Source of the DNA: Streptococcus pluranimalium
GTDB taxonomy: Bacteria; Bacillota; Bacilli; Lactobacillales; Streptococcaceae
Direction of reading: 5' to 3'
DNA length: 64,000 bases
NCBI RefSeq assembly: GCF_002953735.1
Contig: NZ_CP025536.1
Span: forward strand, 1,370,001-1,434,000
Position 1 is the first letter of the stretch; the number at the start of each line of letters is the position of its first letter. Shown piece by piece: positions 49,891-57,939 of the stretch. Below the pieces are notes generated by a model. It saw nothing but the letters and a program-made list of their open reading frames with translations, was not told the origin of the DNA and made no database searches. The position numbers and the translations under genes are program-made.

Positions 49891-49957
49891 TCCATTCAGA
49901 ACAAAATAATAACCATTCAGGATTAAAAATCCTGAATGGTTATTTTTCGTTTATACT
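49891..49957 (+). promoter_or_regulatory. LytTR regulator box 8 and pheromone promoter
   Basis: TCCATTCAGAA (49891-49901) and ACCATTCAGGA (49912-49922), period 21; -10 TATACT at 49952-49957, gap 29. Confidence 0.85.
49911..49947 (+). terminator. Exporter operon terminator built from the box half-site
   Basis: AACCATTCAGGAT pairs with ATCCTGAATGGTT across TAAAA, followed by ATTTTT. The left arm is the proximal half-site of box 8. Confidence 0.7.
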
Positions 49958-49986
49958 AGATAGCATTAAGGAAAGGAGATGTTACA

Positions 49987-50124
49987 ATGACGTTAAAAAC
50001 ACCGAAAACATTTAAAATATTATCTGAAGATGACTTATCACAAGTTGTCGGAGGAAATCGCGACTTTTGGAGAGATTTAAAAAACTTTTTCAAAAATGCT
50101 CAAAAAGACCGAAAAGCCAGATAA
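49987..50124 (+). CDS. Pheromone-like double-glycine peptide
   Basis: 45 residues with AAAGGAGA 7 bases upstream. The leader MTLKTPKTFKILSEDDLSQ continues VVGG, and cleavage would release a 22-residue peptide starting NRDFWRDLKNFF and ending DRKAR, amphipathic and strongly cationic. Size, charge and position next to the kinase-regulator pair fit the inducer of a Blp/Sil-type quorum circuit. It is controlled by box 8, giving positive feedback. Confidence 0.85.
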   Translation: MTLKTPKTFKILSEDDLSQVVGGNRDFWRDLKNFFKNAQKDRKAR

Positions 50125-50138
50125 ACTTAAAAATCTCA

Positions 50139-50178
50139 AAAAGCACAGCTAATCATTTACGACTAGTTGTGCTTTTAT
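50139..50178. terminator. Bidirectional terminator between pheromone and kinase genes
   Basis: AAAAGCACAGCTA pairs with TAGTTGTGCTTTT (one mismatch) around a 12-base loop with A/T runs on both sides. Confidence 0.8.
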
Positions 50179-50204
50179 CATGTTGTCAAAATGTCAAAGA
50201 GGTA

Positions 50205-51512
50205 TTACAAGCTTATTACTAAAACTTGCCTAAATTGATAGTGTTCGCTCTTTGTTTGAAGGGTAACATTTTGATATTTTTCATTAATTTTAGTGATATT
50301 ATAAAGTCCAATGCCCCGCTTAACACCTTTACTACTATTTCCATAGTCATATAAATGGGCAATATTAATAGATTCTTCTTTAATAGCATTCGTGATAATA
50401 AAATATTGCTTGCTTTTTGATTCAAAATAAGCTATCCCAATACTAGGTTTTTCAGCCTCAATAGCATTATCAAATAGAATCGAAACAATCGTGATAAAAT
50501 CTAGTAATTCCATCCCTTCTTGGTTAATATCATTAGGAATTTCAAGTTTTACCAGTATATTTTTATCATCAGCTTGCGCCAATTTGGCAGCCAATAAACT
50601 TTTTAAGGCTTCCGACTTAATACTGACAAGTTTTCCAATTTCATATTTTTGAGTTCTAAATTTCTGATTGGATTCCTTTAGAACACTTTGATAAATCGAT
50701 TTAATCATCACTATATCATTGGTCTGAAGCCCTATTTCGATAGTCCTCAAGATATTATTGTAATCATGGCGAAAACTTCTCACCTCTTTATAAAGATTCT
50801 CAATCTGACCGGTATAATCAACTAAATTCCTAACTTGAAGTTCTTTTTGAAAGATTAAATTCTCCTGCAATCTTGCTCGTAATTCTTTATCAAGTGCATT
50901 AATCAGCCAAATAAAAAATAACAAATAAAAAACAACGATGAATTTTCGCAGTTCCTCTGTATGAATCAGATTTTCATATTCATTATAAGTCAGTACCTGC
51001 ATCAAGAGATAATAAATAAGCATCGACATATTGGCAAATTGCAATAATGATTTTTCTTTTTTTCTGATGCTTACTGATTTTAAATGACTAAAATTGTAAT
51101 CAAAAATCCTCAAAAACAGTAAAACTAATAAAAATGACATGATATAGAGAATAATACTATTAGCATAATTGTCATAAAATTTCTCAGAGTCACCGAAAAC
51201 TGGCAAAATTAAAAAGAATAATAACCTTCTAAAGATTTCTTTTAGGGTTAGCGGAAATAAGGCATAAAAAATGACCAATACTTTCAGGATATCTCTTCCG
51301 ATAATGAAGGACAAGATAAGCATATCAAACATTGATTTAGCATAATCCAAAAGATGTACTTGGCTAACTGCTACTAAAACCCCTGTAATTAGCTGAATTC
51401 CTATATACAGTAGGGATTCTTTCAGGTGTAAACGAAATCCATTCACCTTTGTGTAAAGATATATGGGAATCCATAGGCTGAGGATAATATCAACTGCTTC
51501 AAGAATACTCAC
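50205..51512 (-). CDS. HPK10-type quorum-sensing histidine kinase (BlpH/SilB-like)
   Basis: 435 residues. Six or seven membrane helices occupy about 1-200 and form the peptide sensor. The cytoplasmic part has the HPK10 phospho-acceptor VRSFRHDYNNIL near 247, an N box DNAIEA near 353 and KRGIGLYNI near 396. The start is taken as GTG 51510-51512, overlapping the regulator stop in GTGA with GGGAG upstream; a longer in-frame ATG at 51575 is less likely. Confidence 0.9.
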   Translation of the reverse strand: MSILEAVDIILSLWIPIYLYTKVNGFRLHLKESLLYIGIQLITGVLVAVSQVHLLDYAKSMFDMLILSFIIGRDILKVLVIFYALFPLTLKEIFRRLLFFLILPVFGDSEKFYDNYANSIILYIMSFLLVLLFLRIFDYNFSHLKSVSIRKKEKSLLQFANMSMLIYYLLMQVLTYNEYENLIHTEELRKFIVVFYLLFFIWLINALDKELRARLQENLIFQKELQVRNLVDYTGQIENLYKEVRSFRHDYNNILRTIEIGLQTNDIVMIKSIYQSVLKESNQKFRTQKYEIGKLVSIKSEALKSLLAAKLAQADDKNILVKLEIPNDINQEGMELLDFITIVSILFDNAIEAEKPSIGIAYFESKSKQYFIITNAIKEESINIAHLYDYGNSSKGVKRGIGLYNITKINEKYQNVTLQTKSEHYQFRQVLVISL

Positions 51513-52252
51513 ACCTCTCTCCCTTCTTTCACTATTCTCCTCAACTCTTTCACCATTGTTCGTGAAATGATGCAAGAACTGCCGTCACTAAAATAGGCTG
51601 TTCTTTCTTTGATGTCGATCTTACTAATATTTTTCGGATTGACTAGATAAGAGCGATGACACTTGATGAAACGTTTTTCTTTTTGGAGAATTTCTTGCAG
51701 TTTCCCCGTAAATTCGATACGGTCTGTGTTGGTGTGGAGGATTAATTTATGGGGTCTTGGTGAGGTCTCGATGTAGTTGATTTTAGCAAAGGGGAGTTGG
51801 ACCTCTGTGTACTCCGTCTCATAGATAAAGTAGTCCTCCAAATCTACTAGCTCATTACTCTCGTTTATTTTTTCCAACAAAGATGTTAGCCTTTGCTTCA
51901 AGTCTTCTCTGGAAAGGTCCTTGTCTAAATAATCCATGGCACCGACTTGCAGCTGGAAGACAAGTGGCATCATTTCAGTATGGGTCGTGATAAAAACGAT
52001 TGTAGCTAAAGGGTCCTGCTCTCTGATAGCTTGTGCTAACTGTAAGCCCGCTTGCTCATTTTGGTGAATCTCGATATCTAACAGAAAAATGTGCTTCTGC
52101 CCCTTACCATAAATAGCAGCTAATAATGATTTTGGTTCATCAAAAGAAAAGATACTACTAGTTGTTAAGTGTTTTTCTGCCAAAATATCCTCAACCAAAA
52201 ATTCTAAATACGATTGCTGGAAAAGATCATCCTCCAATATGTATATGTTCAC
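51509..52252 (-). CDS. LytTR response regulator (BlpR/SilA-like)
   Basis: 247 residues. Receiver domain about 1-125 with acidic pocket EDD at 7-9 and phospho-acceptor Asp in IFLLDIEIHQ near 59; LytTR DNA-binding domain about 145-240 (FIKCHRSYLVNPKNISKID). GTG start with GGAG upstream. No copy of the regulon box lies before it, so the sensor pair seems not to be self-induced. It is the expected binder of the nine boxes. Confidence 0.93.
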   Translation of the reverse strand: MNIYILEDDLFQQSYLEFLVEDILAEKHLTTSSIFSFDEPKSLLAAIYGKGQKHIFLLDIEIHQNEQAGLQLAQAIREQDPLATIVFITTHTEMMPLVFQLQVGAMDYLDKDLSREDLKQRLTSLLEKINESNELVDLEDYFIYETEYTEVQLPFAKINYIETSPRPHKLILHTNTDRIEFTGKLQEILQKEKRFIKCHRSYLVNPKNISKIDIKERTAYFSDGSSCIISRTMVKELRRIVKEGREV

Positions 52253-52450
52253 ACCTACTCCTTCAGTTCATTTTTAAGTTAAATTGCTTACCACCAATTA
52301 TCATTTCAAAAGTCACTAAAATATGACAATACTACCCTTATATTTTTCATCATATAGGGACTAAAACTTATATAACCCTCATCATTTTATCATAAATCAT
52401 CTAATAAAATGACATGATGAGCAAAAATAAGTCATTTTTAAGTAGGAACA

Positions 52451-52517
52451 ACCATTCAGAACAAAATAAGAACCGTTCAGGATTTGAATCAAAAGCTGAG
52501 CAATCTTCTGTTAGGAT
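52451..52517 (+). promoter_or_regulatory. LytTR regulator box 9 and promoter
   Basis: ACCATTCAGAA (52451-52461) and ACCGTTCAGGA (52472-52482), period 21; -10 TAGGAT at 52512-52517, gap 29. The -10 overlaps the only ribosome-site-like AGGA. Confidence 0.75.
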
Positions 52518-52523
52518 AAGACT

Positions 52524-52925
52524 ATGAAACAAAGCAAGATATTTATTTCATCGTCGTCACTTTTAAGTTTACTCACAAGCTGCATCGTGTATCTTTATTT
52601 GGTCAATCATAAACGCCACAAACAGACGGGGGTATCAGTCACAGAGAGGATTCAACGACAGCCCCACCCTAAGGCCTACTTCATTGTCCAGTCCTATTTT
52701 ATGTCAACTATAGAAATATATGATTTGTTAGACAGTATCCGTCGCTATGATGATAAAACACCAATTATTCTCATCTCACGCCATCCTGATTATGATCTCC
52801 TTTTTAAGAAAGGCTACCATCTGCTTGGACTGGTTAATCCCATTCAACATTGGTCACCAAAAGCATATAAAAAACAAATCGACCGTAGTTTAGATGGCAT
52901 TTTTCGACTTTTCCCCAATGAATAA
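52524..52925 (+). CDS. Regulon membrane protein with receiver-like fragment
   Basis: 133 residues. One N-terminal hydrophobic segment (about 9-27), a basic linker, then a soluble part. Residues about 65-130 (YDLLDSIRRYDDKTPIILIS, HPDYDLLFKKGYHLLGLVNP) resemble the C-terminal half of a response-regulator receiver domain but lack the phospho-acceptor region. It is driven by box 9. I do not recognise a characterised family. A feedback role on the regulator is conceivable, as BlpS in pneumococcus is another partial regulator, but this is speculation. Confidence 0.65.
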   Translation: MKQSKIFISSSSLLSLLTSCIVYLYLVNHKRHKQTGVSVTERIQRQPHPKAYFIVQSYFMSTIEIYDLLDSIRRYDDKTPIILISRHPDYDLLFKKGYHLLGLVNPIQHWSPKAYKKQIDRSLDGIFRLFPNE

Positions 52926-53465
52926 GGATTCTAAGGGATTACTATTTTCATTAGCAGCGTTTCCTTAACCAATCATTGGGCAGTTAAAAAAGTCAAGATA
53001 TACTGTACTGTCTATATGACACAACAAACACCTCTATCCATGTCTCATTCTGAGAGATCAATTTCCAAAAAATACTCTTGCCAAATCTACTAGAGCATTC
53101 AAGTATAAATATAAAAGATCTTGAGCTCTTTTTAACAATAGAGATAACAACAGTCTCTCTATCGATAAGCAGAACAATTACTTAAACCAAGATTAATAAA
53201 GATAGCGATGACTTAATAGAGAATACAAGGGCGAGTGAAAGTGCAAGAAGCTTGAGACAAAAATTCTTGCCTTTTTAGATTATCGTCAAATGGATTAGCT
53301 TTCAGATAAGAGGAACTGAGACGCAGACACTCAACCCCTTTAATAAACTATTTGAGCTGTGCGGAGGTAGTGCTGAGAAGAGATCGTTTTAGCCCTATCT
53401 AGGAATGAATAGAGGGAATCGACCCCTTCGAGTTACCGATTTTTATTCCACTCTCATGAAACCAT
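52926..53465. other. Intergenic stretch without a recognisable gene
   Basis: About 540 bases at the end of the bacteriocin island. Short AT-rich and mixed segments with stops in all frames; nothing was identified. It may hold decayed genes. Confidence 0.5.
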
Positions 53466-53520
53466 ATAAAAAGCTTAGAATGACATTTCTGAACAAGATC
53501 ATTCTAAGCTATTTTATATT
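53466..53520. terminator. Hairpin terminator before the HAD gene
   Basis: A perfect 12-bp stem AGCTTAGAATGA (53472-53483, 53499-53510) with A/T-rich flanks on both sides. It can end the minus-strand HAD operon. Confidence 0.65.
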
Positions 53521-53632
53521 TTAATCTTTTTGACCAGCCTTTTCTTCGGCAAAATAGGCTATTTTTTTAAGTTAAGTTTGCCCTGCTAAAAGTTAGGTTA
53601 CTTGGTTAACTTCTCTCGTAAAAATGACATCA

Positions 53633-54436
53633 TTATTTGCAAAGCAGGTCTTCAATAACCGTTAAGACACCCGATTGATCGTTAGATAGAGCTTGAAAAT
53701 TGGCTACTGCCTTCACCTTGTCAGACCCATTAGCCATAGCATAGGAGTAATCAGTCATTGCCAACATTTCTATATCATTTCCGCCATCCCCAAAAGTTGC
53801 TAGCTGGTCTGAGCTGAGTCCCCATTTTGCTAAAAGATAGCCCAATGCAGCACCTTTATGCACACCCGTCGCAATTAAATCAATGTTACCATTGCCACTA
53901 GATGTTCCTGTAATCTGACCAGGAAAAGCCTTGTTAAAATAAGCATTAATGGTATCTGTCTTTTCAGGTGGAATATTAATAGATAGTTTGAGAAAGTTAT
54001 CATCAGGAAGCGTTTCAAATGATGGCACTTCTTTAAACTGGTGATAATATAGTTTGAAATAATCCTTATCAGCTTGTGGCATGGAGGTTTTGACATAAGC
54101 TGACTTCTCACCTGAAAGTAATAGCTGAGACTGAGGAATTTCTTTTTCTACAAAGGCGATAACTTGACGGATAACATCTGTTGAAATCGTCAATGACTTT
54201 AAAAGAACCCCCTTCTCAACAATATAAGCACCATTGTCACCAACGATTGTCATCTGATTTTCAACATCTTTAAAAAAGGAACGGATCTGATGGTATTGAT
54301 TACCCGAAATAGCCACAAAACGGACTCCTGAAGCTTGCATCTCTTCGAAAATCTTCTTAAAACGAAGACGGTCATAATCATTCTGCGAGTTTAAAAAGGT
54401 GCCGTCCATATCTGTTGCAAATACTGTTACTGTCAT
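53633..54436 (-). CDS. Cof-type HAD-IIB phosphatase
   Basis: 267 residues. Motif I ATDMDGTFLN near 7-16, motif II AISGNQYHQ near 41, cap domain about 85-185, and motif IV TFGDGGNDIEML near 210. Sugar-phosphate or flavin-type substrates are typical; none is evident. ATG 54436 is selected with AAGGGGTGG upstream. First of several related HAD genes in this end of the window. Confidence 0.9.
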   Translation of the reverse strand: MTVTVFATDMDGTFLNSQNDYDRLRFKKIFEEMQASGVRFVAISGNQYHQIRSFFKDVENQMTIVGDNGAYIVEKGVLLKSLTISTDVIRQVIAFVEKEIPQSQLLLSGEKSAYVKTSMPQADKDYFKLYYHQFKEVPSFETLPDDNFLKLSINIPPEKTDTINAYFNKAFPGQITGTSSGNGNIDLIATGVHKGAALGYLLAKWGLSSDQLATFGDGGNDIEMLAMTDYSYAMANGSDKVKAVANFQALSNDQSGVLTVIEDLLCK

Positions 54437-54448
54437 TGCATCCACCCC

Positions 54449-55057
54449 TTAATCCGGTGCTTGCCCATCATGCGCTTGCCACTGGCAAGGACCGAAATCA
54501 AAGTCACTAAAGACCGCAGTGAAACTAGACTCTTCTGGCGAGCAGGCGTAAATGCCAATATTAACAGGTCCGTCAGCTTGATGGAGATGACACACGCGCA
54601 TCTGCTGGAATGTCACGCCATCAGTAGAGCATTCAATACAAAAATCCTGTTCGCGACGGCTCAAGCGATACCACATACTTTTGACATCTGTTGAAATTTC
54701 GGTAGTTGCCCAATCCGAATAGCCATGATTGGTCACCACACTACCCAGATGTTGGAAGTTGTCATTTTCGTACTCGATGGAGCCCTTAATCCAATTCTCA
54801 CTATCTTGATAAAGAATCAGACCGCACTGATCAAAACGATGATGGCTATCTTCAAAATTTGTCTTGACCGTAAAAGAAAAATAAGGTTCCTCTGTTCTCA
54901 TCTGAAAAAGCGGCGCATTGTCATTAACAAAATGATAATAGGTCTTCTGCCAAAGATCCGTTCCAGGCTCTGTAGTAATCGTCACCTTATCTTCCGTGAC
55001 AGTATAATTTTGGGGTGGACGCGTCCACTGGAAATCCTTTAAATCAGGTTTCGTCAT
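54449..55057 (-). CDS. DUF1349 (concanavalin-like) protein
   Basis: 202 residues of predicted beta-sandwich with the DUF1349 pattern: TTEPGTDLWQKTYYHF, FDQCGLILYQDSENWIKGSIE near 75-95 and WYRLSRREQDF near 128. Fold is lectin/glucanase-like; no activity is assigned. It lies 12 bases upstream of the HAD gene and 15 after the VOC gene, so the three probably form one operon. Confidence 0.85.
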   Translation of the reverse strand: MTKPDLKDFQWTRPPQNYTVTEDKVTITTEPGTDLWQKTYYHFVNDNAPLFQMRTEEPYFSFTVKTNFEDSHHRFDQCGLILYQDSENWIKGSIEYENDNFQHLGSVVTNHGYSDWATTEISTDVKSMWYRLSRREQDFCIECSTDGVTFQQMRVCHLHQADGPVNIGIYACSPEESSFTAVFSDFDFGPCQWQAHDGQAPD

Positions 55058-55072
55058 TAAAACACCTCATCT

Positions 55073-55456
55073 CTAAATAGTTAGTTCCAACTGGTTGCCT
55101 TCTTGGTCAAAAATGACCGCTTCATAATAACCGTCTCCTGTCGTTCTTGGACCATTGACCATAGGAAAGCCACTACCTTGCATCTTGTCAGCAAAGGCAT
55201 CTACCGCTTCTTTTGACCCTAATGAGAAAGCCAAATGCGTTAATCCAAAGGTAGCCTTATCACCTTCTTTAATATCAGAACGATGACACAGTTCTAAACG
55301 AGCCCCTGATGAAAAGGTTAAGAAGTAAGATGAAAAACCGGATGTTGGATTGTGGTATTTCTCTGATGATTTTGCTTCAAAATAAGTTTCATAAAAATGA
55401 CACATAGCTTCTAAATCTTGGCACCAAAGACCAACATGTTCTATTACTAAATTCAT
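55073..55456 (-). CDS. VOC-family (glyoxalase-like) protein
   Basis: 127 residues with paired beta-alpha-beta modules. Metal ligand positions are suggested by His in IEHVGLW, Glu in RLELCHR, His in LTHLAFSLG and Glu in QLELTI. Could be a lyase or dioxygenase-type enzyme; substrate unknown. ATG 55456 with AAGAGG is preferred over a start inside the upstream repeat. Confidence 0.85.
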   Translation of the reverse strand: MNLVIEHVGLWCQDLEAMCHFYETYFEAKSSEKYHNPTSGFSSYFLTFSSGARLELCHRSDIKEGDKATFGLTHLAFSLGSKEAVDAFADKMQGSGFPMVNGPRTTGDGYYEAVIFDQEGNQLELTI

Positions 55457-55472
55457 TGAGATACCTCTTTTA

Positions 55473-55577
55473 TACACATTGAAAATCAAAATCTGACATT
55501 CTCAAGTTTCTCTTGATGAACTTTCGTTCTATCTGCGGCGCCTTTCCTAGTCAGGTTGTGATTTTCTTCAAGTATTA
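55473..55577. repeat. Inverted-repeat element, copy 1
   Basis: Contains CATTGAAAATCAAAATCTGA at one edge, internal CTTGATGAACTTT and CCTTTCCTAGTCAG, and a partly decayed complementary edge. It matches copy 2 at 58881-58972. Confidence 0.65.
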
Positions 55578-55647
55578 GTCTTTTCTTTTATTATAAATGA
55601 AAAACAAACAACACGATAGCATTATACTAGCGTCTTTTGATACAATA

Positions 55648-56616
55648 CTATGATTTACGTCTCCCTTTAAAGGCCATTTTAAAGAATTGTTTGAAGCTCA
55701 TCAAGAAGGATTGCCCCATCATGTAGGTCAACATTTTAGACATGACCATCCATAAGAAGACCGACAAAAGGATAACCAAAATCCATCCATATTTACTTTC
55801 CGTAAAAACTGTTGGTAGGGGAACATTAATCCCGAAAAAGCCCGTCACAACACTTGGGATAGTCATGAGTAAGGACACAATCGTCAGCATGGTCATGGTA
55901 TCGTTTAGATCATTGTTTAAGATGTTATTATAAGTTGCGGTTAATTGTGCCAAAATCTCAGATGTCATCTCGGTCATCTCAACCAGCTGCTTAGCTTCAA
56001 CCAAAGCATCGTCCAGTTGCTCTTTTTCTTCTTCATTTAGATGAAAATAGAGGGATTGATTCTTGATCCGCTCAATACTCACCGCATTTTGTCGACAGGC
56101 AGAAGCCAGAAAAACATTGCCTGTTTCAATATCGGATAATGCTAGAAGCCCTTGTTTAGTTGTTTTGGCACGGAGTTGCTGATTGATCACTTGGCGCTCA
56201 TGGGTTAGTTTTTCAATCACTGAAAAATAAGGTGTTGAAATTTCCACAAGACTAGAAAATAAAAAATCATACAGGCTCATATCATGGTTATCTTGGGCTA
56301 AGGCTTGTAAGCGTCTGACGATGTAGTCTGTTTCTTTGGTAGACATACTGATCAAGCGATTATCTTGAGCAATAAAGGTAATTGGTACCGTTTGAAAACT
56401 GTTATCTTCCTTAATAAGCTTTAAAACATTATAAATCAAGAGGAGCTGACCCGTTTTACGGTTGTACTCCACATGAGCAAGCTCATTCTTATCAAGGGCA
56501 TAAGCTGCTACTTCAGGGTCGATACCATAATCCATAGCAATTTTTTCAGCATCTCTAACTTCATCGATATCAATATCAATCCAGCTAAAGCTATCGAAAT
56601 GTTCTCTTGTAATCAT
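55648..56616 (-). CDS. CorA-family divalent cation transporter
   Basis: 322 residues. A cytoplasmic alpha/beta funnel domain (about 1-250) is followed by two C-terminal membrane helices. The pore motif reads GIN (VVTGFFGINVPLP near 262) where classic CorA has GMN, a variant common in Gram-positive paralogues, so magnesium selectivity is not certain. The tail is basic (FKGRRKS). Confidence 0.88.
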   Translation of the reverse strand: MITREHFDSFSWIDIDIDEVRDAEKIAMDYGIDPEVAAYALDKNELAHVEYNRKTGQLLLIYNVLKLIKEDNSFQTVPITFIAQDNRLISMSTKETDYIVRRLQALAQDNHDMSLYDFLFSSLVEISTPYFSVIEKLTHERQVINQQLRAKTTKQGLLALSDIETGNVFLASACRQNAVSIERIKNQSLYFHLNEEEKEQLDDALVEAKQLVEMTEMTSEILAQLTATYNNILNNDLNDTMTMLTIVSLLMTIPSVVTGFFGINVPLPTVFTESKYGWILVILLSVFLWMVMSKMLTYMMGQSFLMSFKQFFKMAFKGRRKS

Positions 56617-56730
56617 CAGAAACCTCGTCTTGTTGTTTTTACTAGTATATCACGCTCTTGATAATTTTTCTTCTCTCTTATTTAAGGAAATGATAGTATA
56701 ATAGAAACAACATCAATTTGGAGGTGCCTT

Positions 56731-56862
56731 ATGGCTATTTCATATAAAAAAGAAGATCAACTTGAAAGCATGTTTGCAAGCTTTGCTAAACTACCTGACA
56801 ATACGGATTCAGACCCTAAAAAAGAGAAAAAAGACGATGACCAAAAAGAAAGTAAAAACTAA
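56731..56862 (+). CDS. SPJ_0845-like small acidic/basic protein
   Basis: 43 residues, MAISYKKEDQLESMFASFAK then a proline/aspartate linker and a charged tail. Matches in pattern a short protein annotated across Streptococcus as SPJ_0845 family. TTGGAGG lies 7 bases before the ATG. The next gene begins inside its 3' end in another frame. Confidence 0.75.
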   Translation: MAISYKKEDQLESMFASFAKLPDNTDSDPKKEKKDDDQKESKN

Positions 56863-57025
56863 TTTTTCTAAAATCGACCTTATTTTTTATATGGTCCTTG
56901 GTTCATTAGCTATCCTTTTAACAGATAGCCTTCTATGGTCTTTTATTGTTAATTTACTGATCATAATGGTCCTTGCATTTTGCTTAGGCGTCCTTTTCCA
57001 TTATGCCAAGTCTTGGTTGAAGTGA
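56837..57025 (+). CDS. Small membrane protein preceding the permease
   Basis: 62 residues: basic N-terminus MTKKKVKTNFSK and two hydrophobic helices (about 14-32 and 35-55). It overlaps the upstream gene by 26 bases and its stop abuts the permease start, suggesting translational coupling. Ribosome site weak. Family not recognised. Confidence 0.6.
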   Translation: MTKKKVKTNFSKIDLIFYMVLGSLAILLTDSLLWSFIVNLLIIMVLAFCLGVLFHYAKSWLK

Positions 57026-57033
57026 GGTTTTTC

Positions 57034-57939
57034 GTGTCATTTTTTAATCAGTTGCCCGACAGTGTTCTACAATGGATGGCTATATTCATGTCCATTATTA
57101 TTGAAGCACTGCCATTTGTTCTTCTAGGTGCTATTTTAACAGGATTTATCGAAGTCTATGTCACTCCTGATAAGGTTTTGAAGCATCTTCCTAAAAACCG
57201 CTTGTTACGCATTTTGTTCGGTACTTTTATTGGGGTCATTTTCCCCTCGTGTGAATGTGGTATTGTACCAATTGTCAATCGTCTCATGGAAAAAAGAGTG
57301 CCTAGTTACACAGCTATCCCTTTTTTAGCGACAGCCCCAGTGATCAATCCCATCGTCATTTTGGCAACTTATTCAGCCTTTGGGAATTCTTGGCAGTTTG
57401 TCATCTGGCGTCTAGCAGGTGCTATCTTGGTAGCAGTTGCTCTTGGTGTTCTTCTAGCTTATCTAACGGATGACGATATTAGGATACCGCCAAAAAAAGC
57501 GCCTCATTTCCACGACTATTCTGACCATAGCCAACCTAAAAAAATCTTTTATGCCCTATCGCATGCTATAGATGAATTTTTTGATACGGGTCGCTATTTA
57601 ATTTTTGGGAGTCTCATTGCCTCTGCCATGCAAATTTACCTTCCAACACGAATTTTGACAACTATCGGCGGTAATCCTTTAACAGCGATTTTTGTCATGA
57701 TGATTTTAGCCTTCGTTTTGTCTCTTTGTAGCGAAGCCGATGCCTTTATCGGGGCTAGCCTTCTCTCTAGCTTTGGAGCGGCACCTGTTATGGCATTCCT
57801 CCTCATCGGTCCCATGATTGACATCAAAAATCTCATGATGATGTGGAACAGTTTCAAAAAGAACTTTATCCTCCAGTTTATCGCAGTCTCTGCGATCATT
57901 GTAACCCTTTATTGTCTCGCTTTAGGAGTTTTCGCATGA
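57034..57939 (+). CDS. UPF0718/DUF318 permease (YraQ-like)
   Basis: 301 residues, eight or so hydrophobic segments, with family motifs EALPFVLLGAILTGFIEV near 21 and FPSCECGIVPIVNRL near 78 and a mirrored LCSEADAFIGASLL near 233. The cysteine pair CEC is a hallmark. Start taken as GTG 57034 with GTGAGG upstream, giving MSFFNQLPD. Some relatives export organoarsenicals; here the substrate is unknown. It pairs with the next gene. Confidence 0.85.
   Translation: MSFFNQLPDSVLQWMAIFMSIIIEALPFVLLGAILTGFIEVYVTPDKVLKHLPKNRLLRILFGTFIGVIFPSCECGIVPIVNRLMEKRVPSYTAIPFLATAPVINPIVILATYSAFGNSWQFVIWRLAGAILVAVALGVLLAYLTDDDIRIPPKKAPHFHDYSDHSQPKKIFYALSHAIDEFFDTGRYLIFGSLIASAMQIYLPTRILTTIGGNPLTAIFVMMILAFVLSLCSEADAFIGASLLSSFGAAPVMAFLLIGPMIDIKNLMMMWNSFKKNFILQFIAVSAIIVTLYCLALGVFA

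Noticed and set aside
53519..53580. Short protein-like run (IAYFAEEKAGQKD) on the minus strand
   Set aside because: Only about a dozen residues before stops; too little to call a gene.
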